From positions 43,671 to 55,159 of the forward strand of contig BEXV01001973.1 in the NCBI GenBank assembly GCA_003118195.1: DNA of 11,489 nt, read 5' to 3'. Under the pieces are notes generated by a model. That model did no database searches, was not told where the DNA came from, and worked only from the letters and a program-made list of their open reading frames with translations. This stretch comes from Hemicentrotus pulcherrimus (lineage: Eukaryota > Echinodermata > Echinoidea > Camarodonta > Strongylocentrotidae). A program made the position numbers and the translations under genes. Shown piece after piece: positions 1 through 7,144 of this stretch (positions are counted from its first letter, which is position 1; the number at the start of each line of letters is the position of its first letter).

Positions 1-110
1 CCCCCGCTCGGTCGCTTCCCCCCCCCCTCTCGCTCGGGTGCTTCGCGCCCTCACTAGTCATCCCCCCCAGGTGTACGAACCTGTCTACGCCACTGTAATA
101 TACAGTATAT
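1..110. repeat. GC-rich interspersed-repeat end, cut by the window edge
   Basis: The first 110 bases are markedly GC-rich, with C runs and CGCTCGG-type motifs, and end around CTGTCTACGCCACTG before AT-rich DNA begins at about 100. Such an abrupt composition change suggests the terminus of an interspersed element continuing left of the window. Similar CGCTCG-rich patches occur at 9830-9850 and 11297-11320. The family is not recognised. Confidence 0.35.
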
Positions 111-185
111 ACAACAAAATTCATATTCAATATGACTGAGGCAATAACAGGCAAATTAAGTCAGGTTTAAAATATATTTTGTGAG

Positions 186-325
186 TTAACACAAGAGTGG
201 GTCAAAGGATGAGCAAGCAGGCCCGGTTGCTCTCATTTTTATACACGCTTATACACACTCCCATTCACACTCCCACACACTCGCTAACGGTCTGCTCGCT
301 CATCCCTGGACTTCTCTTGTGTCAA
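186..325. repeat. 140 bp imperfect inverted repeat (foldback)
   Basis: The left arm, 186-220, contains ACACAAGAG and GGATGAGCAAGCAG. The right arm, 292-325, contains the reverse complements (CTGCTCGCTCATCC and CTCTTGTGT), with several mismatches between. The loop of about 70 bp holds ACAC-rich and CACTC-rich sequence. This looks like a small MITE or foldback remnant. No target duplication was found. Confidence 0.6.
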
Positions 326-412
326 GAAGTGTCGGATATTTCAAAAAAATAAACAACAACAAAACAAGTAAGCTCCTTCCCGACCTTCGTACACTGGAGC
401 AAAATAAGTACA

Positions 413-452
413 TCTCTCTCTCTCTCTCTCTCTTTCTGTCTTTCTGTCTTTC
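413..452. repeat. (TC)n microsatellite with TTTCTG variant tail
   Basis: Ten TC units occupy 413-432, followed by a tandem pair of TTTCTGTC-like units to 452. It is a simple repeat; the short plus-strand open frame across it (319-510) is a by-product. Confidence 0.9.
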
Positions 453-1004
453 AAATCAGGGGAAATGCCTCCTGAATTATAGTGGGCATAGTCGGAGCAT
501 CCCTAAATAAAAAAATTAACTTATACATGTATATGATACATACATACAAGTTTCTAATGTTTTTCTAGCATTATGTTTGAACCTTAATATATTACACTCA
601 GGTTAGTCTTATGCAGTATATAGTCGATGGTTTAGAGAAGAAGAGGACTTAAACTTATTGACCAAAAACTTCATAATCATACCGGCTGAAGATCGAATGA
701 ACAAAGAGTCTACAAAAATCTAATCAAAACATCTAGAGACCTCTGACATGTCTAAATGTATGAGTACATTACATCTTCCACAACGCTCTCCCCTCCTACC
801 GATCACCGTATACAAGCCAACCTTACTTTTCTCTTGGGGAAAGGCACTAGAGAGGAGGGTTTAAAATAGTTGAATGTCAAAAAAATAAATATAAATTGCC
901 AATTAATGATACGCACAATCACAGACTAAATGGACGACTTTGTTTCGATACTATAATATAAACTTGGTTGGATTCCTGTCAACAAATTTCTGCTCAAATT
1001 ATAT
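453..1004. other. 3' flank of the death-fold gene, no gene seen
   Basis: This AT-rich stretch lies downstream of the minus-strand stop codon and should hold the 3' UTR and polyadenylation site. I saw no clear AATAAA or ATTAAA on the minus strand and no open frame of note. A purine-rich patch near 838-858 (GGGGAAAGG, AGAGAGGAGGG) is the only local peculiarity. Confidence 0.4.
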
Positions 1005-1321
1005 TTAAAACCTTGCAATTTGTTGCTCTATGATCATAATCTCACGGGCGAGATCTAAAAAACCATGCTCTACGAGCTGATCATTTAGATCCTTGTGCTT
1101 TTGCAATAACATTGTCTTCGCAGCCTTCATTTTTGTTGCCCATCCTGTCACCCAGTCATAGATTTTCTTGTAGATCACATCGAAGGGTGTACTCGTATGC
1201 CAGTGTTTATCTTCGCTACTGAGATTTAGTAGCTTCCCAAGGCTGCCAAGTTGATCTTGATTTAATCCCCCAACCACGTCTTCAATGAATGCGAGACTTG
1301 TCCTCTCTTTCATATATTTGC
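1005..1321 (-). CDS. Terminal exon, death-fold-like module 4 and stop
   Basis: The exon runs from a phase 1 acceptor at 1323-1322 (minus-strand ...tcgtatgtgacag) to a TAA stop at 1005-1007, giving about 105 residues. After GKYMKERTS it reads LAFIEDVVGGLNQDQLGSLG then KLLNLSSED, fitting Death-domain helices 1-3. IYKKIYDWVTGW provides the helix 5 tryptophans, and LNDQLVEHGFLDLAREI is a typical closing helix with G..dLA. The tail IIEQQIARF ends the protein. Open reading continues upstream of 1321, but the acceptor, the phase and the start of conserved-looking sequence favour this boundary. An alternative phase 1 donor (CGCCC|gtgaga) at 1045-1044 lies inside the last helix. If used, the gene would continue downstream, but I found no matching exon in 1-1004. 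No polyadenylation signal was recognised. Confidence 0.7.
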
Positions 1322-4300
1322 CTGTCACATACGAATAAAGGCCATAATCGAGCATGTTTGATTCGTACAGAAATATGGAAAAAAAGACATGTACGTACAT
1401 AATTCCCTAATATAGGATTTTCCGGCCAAATTCGCTAGTTTGTCATTCAAATCAATTTGTCTTGCGTTCAAATTCGATGGTTTTAGTGCTGTCAGATATA
1501 TCTTGGGTTTATATTCCTTTTTTCTAGTTTTCAAATCTATTAAGTTTTCGTTAGAATCTACGTATGTTTCATTCCAATTAATGAACAAATTACTTCTTTC
1601 ACTATTTGGTCAATCGATTTGGCGCAACACGATTTCTGACATCGCGAAGGTGGTACTTTTAGCATTCGAATTCATTTGTAGCATTCAAATTAGCACGTTG
1701 TGCACTTAAATTGAAGGTCAATATACATTTCTCGTTTATTACACACTTTTTATAGCTCATTCTTTTTCTTTCAAGATTGTTTTTTCCATGTGTATTTTAT
1801 CATATTTTATTTTCTTGCATTTATATACTTTATATACTTTAGATCTATCTGATATTCATCATTCTATAAATTTGTTTGTTAAGAAGAAAACAAAAACTTA
1901 CATCTACGAACTAAATGGTCTCAATTGTTTTGTAAATGTTCATGTAAGGAAGTTGTATGTCTTTCTTTTTTCATCATAATTTATCACAATTTCATTATGG
2001 AGGAAGGGTACACTATTGTGACTGTGGTAGGTATTTTTGTATCCCTACTTTTCCGGGGTATATGTACATGTCCGTGCAGAAATGCCATATCCCTCGCCCC
2101 TTCTCTACGTAATGTCTGACTACACCCATATGAATTGTCCTCACAATTAATAAATGGAATTACAGAAAAGACCCTAATGGCAAATCGTGCATTTAATTTC
2201 ATTTTTGTTAAAACTGTAAACGTGTGTTGTATTTCTTCTCTCTAAAATTCCTAACTTGAATAAACATAATTCGAATACGAATGACAGGTGTTAATTTGAA
2301 TGATAAAAATGACGCCTCGACAAGTGACGCTTAATTTGAATGCTAGTTGAGCAGTTTCTAAATTAAATGACAGACCTATGAAACCCTTCGACCGAAATCC
2401 TAAATAAAATACCAAAACGGGAAAATTGAATGATAATTGGCATGGAAAAGCTGACCTGCGCTAACTTAAATGGAAAGTAAATGAATTCGAATGACAAACT
2501 CGCGAATTTCGCCGGGAAATCCTATATTGTCATCATCGTTATACTTTTAAGACCTTGCTACCCAAGGTCAGTTTATGAATCCATTGTTTACTTCGTTAAT
2601 AAAGGCTGTAGCTGAAGATAAATGTATATTGTATTGAGATTAACGTTTATCTTTAACTTACACATCCACCCGCCTTTCTCGTGGTCTTTTCAAGCATGTG
2701 CATGCTGTAACCTTTCCTCTCCCCATAACAGATTACTGGATTCACCATTGATATTGAATACCAAATGGGACCAAAACAGATTATAATTCTTAGAGGTTAG
2801 TAACTTATTCAAAAAGTTTGCCGTATCCTTTCAGCCATAGTATCTAAATAATAGCATAGTCTTGATGACTAACCTGCAGCTACTTCATCTGCGAGACCAT
2901 GCATATTGATTCTCCGTAGTTCATGGGCTAAAGCGGCACGATAGTTGAAAAACGACTGACGTGGCTTCTCTTTCCATATCTTAAACAGCGCATATGCTGT
3001 TAATATGTGTGTGGTATCAAAACGGTCAGCTACGTCTTGATCAGTCAGCTGTAACACATCTTGAAGATTACTGAGTTCTCCGGAGATCCCTGGTCCTGGA
3101 AGCATGCCAGAGGTAAAGGAGTAAAGAAGATCAAATTCTGTATTTAACGTCCTCTTCAAAAATGATATTAAGTGCATGTTTAATGTATGGAAACGGTGTC
3201 GCAAATACTAAGTGCCCCTTCCTCTTCTTTTTTTGTTGGTCCTCTGTCATTTTAGTTCGTCGGTAAGTAAAAACATATGTCGGGAAATCTGTAAAAAGTC
3301 GAAACAATTTATATGGAATTTACCAATGATTCGATGTAAATTGATGGGAAATGCACGTCTCCAGATCAAATCAAAATGATTTCGAACGGGATAATGAATA
3401 CACATAACTATATCCCATACATACTTAAATGCTTCAGCTTGCAGACACAAGTCTTACCTTGATCAGCACGTCCTTCTGGGTTTGGATGTATTGCTTCTGA
3501 GATAGAACACAACTCCCCATAGCTCATGTCGTACTCTTGAAAATCAAAACAGTACAAGAAATGCTGAACACAATGGCCCGTATTCTGAAGTCGTGTTTAA
3601 CTTAGCCACGTCTAAAGTTAAACAACTGTTAAGTTAGACAAGACTTAAACAAGACTTAGACGCGAGGTCGTGTCTAAGTCCTGTTTAACTAAATTTCGTA
3701 TTCTGAAGTCGTGTCTAAGTCTCGTCTAACTAAACAACTGTTTTTATAAGATGAGTAGAAGAATCCCTGCAATCTGATTGGTCAATTACCATGTAATTAT
3801 TTTTACTGGATGCATGCGATATCGGCGATCAATACTACCGATATCCTTTTTTTTATAAATAATTCTCAATTTTTTCAATTTTGTTTATACCTTTTTGTTA
3901 ATTTTTTTTTTTTGTGATAAATAATTTTTTTTTGTGTTTTTTGATAATTATAATCTGTTTTAAAAAAATTTTAAAAATCTATATTTTTTTTTATTTTTTT
4001 TTTTTTTTTTATTTCATTGTAAGTTAAAAATCATGCGTCCGGTAAACAAACCATGCGTCCGGTAAAAAAAAATCATGCGTCAGGTAAACAAATTACCGGA
4101 CGCATGATTTTGCCATGCATCCGGTAAAAAATGTAAAATAACGAAATTTTATATTTTTGACAATTTTTTGGGCCCCATCTTATAAAACAGATAATGCACA
4201 GGTTTAAATCGTGGGTTTGTGTGCACGCGGTACCTTTGAATTCGGTCTAAAACCCACTCGGCTACGCATCGTGGGTTCAAACCATTCAAAGATACATTAT

Positions 4301-7060
4301 GCACACAATCCATACCGACGGACTCAAACCTGTGCATCATTTGTATAAAGTCCTGTCCTGTCCTGTCTAAGTGGTGTTTAAGTTCTGCGCAAGTCGTGTT
4401 ACTCCTGCTCATGCCCAGTAGGCGTTAATTCTGACGAAAGACCCGATATGCATGCGTGCGCGCACCGGATAAATAAATTAACGCGCACAGCTAGCTGTGC
4501 GCGTGCTGGTACCATGGTGATGTGATCGTGACGTAATGAGTAGACTACATGTACTTTGTGTACGTACGTACGTACACGTGCACGATATTGGCAAACACAC
4601 TACTCATCAGTGCCTCAGTGCTCGGAAGAACCAGAAAAGAAACTTCTCCAACAGAATGGTTAGTTTATTATAGATTATGGAATTTCCAAGATATCACCAG
4701 TAGATAAGAATAGTTAATATTATCGAGAAAAAAAATTAGGCTACGCGAGAAAAAATCCTGCAAAAAGTGTTTGAAATTTTAGGATGCACGTACCATCGTT
4801 CTCCCCCGCAAGTTCGGGGTCAGCAAGTAGAGTGTACCTTTGACGTTGAAAAGCAGCAGAATCGCGCCCTTAAACAGGACTTAAACAACCCCTCGCAGTT
4901 GTCTAAAGTTAAACAGGACTTAGACAGGACTTCGTGTTTAACTTTATTTAAACACGACTTCAGAATACAAAAAAAAGTTAGACACGACTTCTGTCTAAAG
5001 TTAGACGGGACTTAGACAGGACTTAGACAACTGTTTAGTTAAACAGGAGTTAGACAAGACTTCAGAATACGGGCCATTATCTTTTATTAAACGATGTCGT
5101 ATAAAAGATTCGTAATAACAAGCTGAACTCATCATTATCAACCACAAATGTTCTAATCATTTATCCATCCATGAATGAACGTGCATTCAATCAGCAGATG
5201 TATTAGTTTTATTGTATCAAAAGAAAACCAACGCTCCTTTACTTCTCTACAAGTCACTCTTCTGCTTTTTAATGTTTATTGTTGTATCTAAGTTGAGGGC
5301 TGCGGGCAAGTCCAGCTACTTTGCTTTAATGCTGTAGCCCTCCCGCAGATAATGAATGTTAATTATGCAATATATTGGTTTAATTTCGTACATTTCCATT
5401 ATATATATATATATATATATACATATGAAATATTGAATCAAACCATAATATGTTCATAAAAATGTATGACGAAGAAGAAAAAAAAAGATGCAGAAATCAA
5501 TGAATCAAATCAAATCAAATAATGAGGATAATAATCCTTGCAACAATATATATTTAAAACTGGTTGTAGTGTTTGTTTAATAACATTTGTTTTGTCCCAA
5601 AATTCCAAACACATGCACTTAAACATCGAAGTATCGGTGTTAGTATTCAAACACTCAGCTGGACGCAGGTAAATTAGTACTTATTGATAAACAATCAGTT
5701 TATCCGCTTGTTAGCAAACAGCGTTGTCTCTTACTGTTGTATCGAATAGTTTATCCGTTGTAAAAATTGGTCAAGATAATTAAGCGTTTGTAAACACACT
5801 GCTGATAACACTTCACAAGCACAATTTTCAGAAACAATTTGTTGAATCGTTTGAATACATGTACATACAAAGAGGTCAACCGTTGTAAAATCCATAGTGT
5901 AGCCATTAAGAAACCACTAAGATTAGTCAATTTTCTAGAGATTACGATGATGATTATTACTGGGTGAATTTCCGTACAGCAAATGAGAAAAAACATGCTA
6001 TTGCAGATTCATGACAATATTCTTACCAAACAATCCTCTTCTAGCGACGTCTTGATAGTGAAGTTTCGTTATATTACTGTAGAAGATAGATCGCTTTAAC
6101 ATGCCCTCTTCCACCATGTGAAAGAGGAGCTTAGTAAGTAACTTGATGGTACCCATCTCAAGGTGTGAAGAGTGGAAGGTGGGTCGATATGATACCAGTT
6201 TAGTGTCATCGATACCTAGCTCTCTGGTGACATGAAAAAGATCATTGATGAGCAGATGAAAAGCCAGATCAACTAACTCAGCTTTGTAGATGTATGGTCC
6301 TCTTAAAGTTGGCAGCAAACCTGGGGATTATAAAAAGAAATGTCATGCATATTAAATATGTTCCAAACCTTTTCTTCAATATTAATACTCATTGCACTTT
6401 AAATTAACGATACATGTCTAAGTCAAGCCGTGAATGAAATGTTTTTCTTTTTGTAGTGACTTGACAGCAAATAAGTAAACATACACTTAAAAGTTCAAGG
6501 TATTTCTAATATAAATTAGAATAGCATTGACGCAAACTTTCATTAACATTCAAACAGTTTTACATTATTCGTACCCTTACCAAGTTTTTGTCTTCTTTGA
6601 TGTACGTGTAAACCCGATATGTTCCGATTTCTGTTTCTTGACAAATTGACCTATAAGATATCAAAAAATATTCATCGAATGCCCTTTAGGCTAATTAAAC
6701 CAGCCCACCTTTCATTTTTAAGTTACGAAAAACACAAAACATTAAACTTTTACAAGGTATGTGAATAAATCACAATAGATGTTTATATTTGCAATTTGTA
6801 AGAATGCATTTTTGGTAAGAAAATACCTCGGAGGTTGTTTGATTCCAAGACTGTAGCAAGTTGCCTGTATTTCGCTATAGGTGTATCTGACACCTCGGTT
6901 CTCCATTTACATGAACTTAGAGTTTCGAATCGTTTCTCTTCGTCATTATCATCATCACATTGTAAGTCAATATCTAGTTTCTTGCAGAGTTTCTTCATTG
7001 ATTCTTGTGTGAGATGACGTGAAATCGTTTTCAGTTCCTCGTTAGAAGGCCAGCCAAAAT
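1005..7060 (-). CDS. Gene model: five-exon 3' part of a multi-death-fold protein
   Basis: This is the composite model, join of complement 6827-7060, 6027-6320, 3458-3535, 2874-3095 and 1005-1321. The sequence shows five minus-strand reading blocks, each with an AG acceptor and the first four with a GT donor. All junctions are phase 1, and the joined codons are GGT, GAG, GGA and GGC. The join gives about 380 residues to a TAA stop. Introns are about 506, 2491, 362 and 1552 bp. Four exons carry amphipathic helical segments resembling Death domains, which act as homotypic interaction modules in cytoplasmic apoptotic and innate immune signalling. That function is inferred. The first exon begins in phase 1, so there must be at least one more upstream exon with the start codon, which I could not find. 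No clear AATAAA was seen after the stop. Symmetric 1-1 exons suggest growth by exon duplication or shuffling. Alternatives: two neighbouring genes merged by me, or a different all-helical fold. Confidence 0.6.
1409..2528. mobile_element. 1.1 kb non-autonomous TIR element in the last intron
   Basis: The ends are inverted repeats. 1409-1452 and the reverse complement of 2485-2528 match at about 40 of 44 positions, both starting AATATAGGATTT and sharing GTTTGTCATTC. Inside both ends lie many spaced copies of a subterminal word, AATTTGAATG or its variants: left side near 1443, 1470, 1663 and 1680; right side near 2268, 2293, 2331, 2362, 2426 and 2462. These face inward as inverted arrays. The core, about 1720-2210, is AT-rich with no transposase-like frame. 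Subterminal arrays of short words are typical of transposase binding sites in non-autonomous DNA transposons. No target duplication is evident: flanks are AATTCCCT and GTCATCAT. It lies 87 bp from the acceptor of the terminal exon. The superfamily is not recognised. Confidence 0.68.
2529..2873. other. Intron remainder beside exon 2874-3095, nothing recognised
   Basis: This is the 5' part of the last intron on the minus strand, immediately after the gttagt donor. It is AT-rich with no repeated structure or coding texture that I can see. Confidence 0.4.
2874..3095 (-). CDS. Internal exon, death-fold-like module 3
   Basis: The exon is 222 bp, phase 1-1. The acceptor is at 3097-3096 after a pyrimidine-rich run (minus-strand ...ggcatgcttccag) and the donor at 2873-2872 (GCTGCAG|gttagt). 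Reading past the donor hits TAG within three bases, which supports the boundary. It encodes about 74 residues starting PGISGELSNLQDVLQL. Then LQLTDQDVADRF resembles helices 2-3, AYALFKIWKEKP carries the typical tryptophan of helix 5, and YRAALAHELRRINMHGLADE is a strong likeness to the final Death-domain helix, in which L..AL...g...LA is common. This is the best family match of the five exons. It lacks some of helix 1, which may be supplied by the preceding 78 bp exon. Open reading continues upstream of 3095 to about 3204, but that stretch is intron in this model. Confidence 0.74.
3458..3535 (-). CDS. Small 78 bp phase 1-1 exon, linker or death-fold edge
   Basis: This is a 26-codon block too short for most ORF scans. 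On the minus strand it has acceptor ...gattttcaag at 3537-3536 and a near-consensus donor CAAG|gtaaga at 3457-3456. Both ends are phase 1, and the joined codon with the upstream exon is GAG. It encodes YDMSYGELCSISEAIHPNPE followed by GRADQ, not similar to the other exons. It may be a hinge or the first helix of the next module, whose 222 bp exon is slightly short for a full Death domain. Because it is symmetric, skipping it would keep the frame, so it could be alternatively spliced. A second AG two bases later (at 3535-3534) would break the phase, so I prefer the first. The 1.5 kb foldback element ends 36 bp upstream of its acceptor. Support comes from splice signals, phase and coding texture only. 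Confidence 0.6.
3846..4013. repeat. T-rich low-complexity tract inside the foldback element
   Basis: This tract is dominated by long T runs (for example 20 or so T around 3990-4010) separated by short AT words. It is low complexity with no coding value. Confidence 0.85.
4032..4128. repeat. Cluster of five CATGCGTCCGGTAA words
   Basis: Direct copies begin at 4032, 4052, 4074 (CGTCAGG variant) and 4114 (CGCATCC-type variant, CATGCATCC). An inverted copy (TTACCGGACGCATG) lies at 4093-4106. The spacers are A-rich. The 14 bp word and its spacing suggest a protein-binding array or a remnant of local amplification within the element. Confidence 0.8.
4191..4340. repeat. 150 bp nested hairpin in the core of the foldback element
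   Basis: ATAATGCACAGGTTT at 4191-4205 faces AAACCTGTGCATCAT at 4326-4340. Further in, GTGTGCAC...CTTTGAA (4219-4240) faces TTCAAAG...GCACAC (4285-4306). At the centre AACCCAC (4251-4257) faces GTGGGTT (4271-4277). The three nested pairs can form one long imperfect hairpin or cruciform. The minus-strand open frame over this region (4149-4412) is probably incidental. Confidence 0.65.
4481..4504. repeat. 24 bp perfect palindrome
   Basis: ACGCGCACAGCT followed by AGCTGTGCGCGT is self-complementary over all 24 bases with no loop. It lies in the core of the foldback element next to alternating purine-pyrimidine (TGCGTGCGCGCA) sequence at 4452-4464. Confidence 0.9.
4558..4577. repeat. 20 bp perfect palindrome of TACG units
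   Basis: GTGTACGTAC followed by GTACGTACAC is self-complementary, built on a short (TACG)n run. It is probably a microsatellite palindrome. Confidence 0.85.
5079..6026. other. Remainder of the 2.5 kb intron, with (TA)n at 5401-5420
   Basis: This is AT-rich intron sequence between the foldback element and exon 6027-6320. It contains a (TA)10 microsatellite at 5401-5420, AATCA repeats at 5503-5520, and a GC-rich patch at 5296-5348 where AGGGCT/AGCCCT and CTGCGGG/CCCGCAG can form competing hairpins. No exon with coherent splice sites was found. The minus-strand frame 5751-5996 runs through AT-rich noise. Confidence 0.45.
6027..6320 (-). CDS. Internal exon, death-fold-like module 2
   Basis: The exon is 294 bp, phase 1-1. 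The acceptor is at 6322-6321 (minus-strand ...ataatccccag) and the donor at 6026-6025 (TTTG|gtaaga, close to consensus). The preceding exon's terminal G joins GT here to give Gly. It encodes about 98 residues. After a short lead LLPTLRGPYIYK comes ELVDLAFHLLINDLFHVTRE followed by LGIDDTKL, a good match to Death-domain helices 1-3, where the family typically shows L.dla..L...w..la..LGl.d..i. The segment GTIKLLTKLLFHMVEEG would be helix 4-5, and LHYQDVARRGLF resembles the last helix, which often ends with D/G-x-A. Overall length fits a Death domain of 80-95 residues. The usual tryptophan of helix 5 is missing. Identification is by eye; DED, CARD or another helical bundle is possible. Confidence 0.7.
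6321..6826. other. 506 bp intron between death-fold modules 1 and 2
   Basis: The intron is bounded by donor gtattt and acceptor taatccccag on the minus strand. The interior is AT-rich, without repeats or coding texture. Confidence 0.6.
6827..7060 (-). CDS. Internal exon, death-fold-like module 1
   Basis: The exon is 234 bp, phase 1-1. The acceptor is at 7062-7061 (minus-strand ...gtattatag) and the donor at 6826-6825 (CCGAG|gtattt). Reading on through the donor would add intron sequence. It encodes about 78 residues beginning FGWPSNEELKTISRHL. The early segment ELKTISRHLTQESMKKLCKK has the spacing of leucines seen in helices 1-2 of Death domains, where the pattern is roughly L..la..L...W..La..L. 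A later W (in CKWRTEV) and the closing KYRQLATVLESNNLRG fit helices 5-6. Between the halves lies an acidic stretch, DDDNDEEKR, that probably forms a long loop. The assignment to the death fold rests on pattern alone; no profile search was possible. The upstream exon supplying the first base of the split codon is not identified. Confidence 0.68.
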
Positions 7061-7102
7061 CTATAATACAATGTAAACGATGCGACCATAGATGAGACTT
7101 TT

Positions 7103-7144
7103 GTTTCCGCATCCATCGGTTCGAGTTCGATTCTCGACGGAAAC
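7103..7144 (+). other. tRNA-like minihelix (acceptor stem plus T-arm)
   Basis: GTTTCCG at 7103-7109 pairs perfectly with CGGAAAC at 7138-7144. Directly inside the latter, TCGAG (7121-7125) pairs with CTCGA (7133-7137) around the loop TTCGATT, which fits the TTCRANY T-loop. GTTCGATTC (7125-7133) fits the core of the RNA polymerase III B box. Only 11 bases (7110-7120) separate acceptor strand and T-arm, so the D arm and anticodon arm are absent. It is therefore not a functional tRNA. It may be a decayed tRNA pseudogene, the head of a tRNA-derived SINE, or chance. It lies in the intron just upstream of exon 6827-7060 on the opposite strand. Confidence 0.4.

Larger units (their letters stand above)
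3572..5078. mobile_element. 1.5 kb foldback element with compound terminal repeats
   Basis: The left end (3572-3592, AATGGCCCGTATTCTGAAGTC) and right end (5058-5078, its exact reverse complement) are perfect inverted repeats of 21 bp. Inward of each lies an array of short related words (GTCTAAGTCCTGTTTAACTA and variants) covering about 3590-3742 on the left and 4867-5057 on the right. A second internal copy of CGTATTCTGAAGTCGTGT sits at 3697, and its inverse near 4950-4970, so the ends are nested duplicates. The middle contains T-rich low-complexity DNA (3846-4013), a cluster of CATGCGTCCGGTAA words, a 150 bp hairpin and two perfect palindromes. No transposase frame was found. The layout recalls foldback elements with repeat-built arms, such as FB of Drosophila and TU of sea urchin, but membership is not claimed. 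Flanking duplications are unclear; only AT/AT fits. Confidence 0.8.

Noticed and set aside
1325..1709. Open frames on both strands over 1325-1588 and 1440-1709
   Set aside because: They overlap the end of the TIR element and intron and carry no family pattern.
3247..3450. 67-codon minus-strand open frame between two exons
   Set aside because: It sits inside the 362 bp intron, begins just after a strong donor, and is not in a frame joined by the splice sites.
4149..4412. 87-codon minus-strand open frame in the foldback core
   Set aside because: It spans a nested hairpin and arm repeats, and shows no transposase motif.
4767..5015. 82-codon plus-strand open frame
   Set aside because: It is mostly translated arm repeats of the foldback element.
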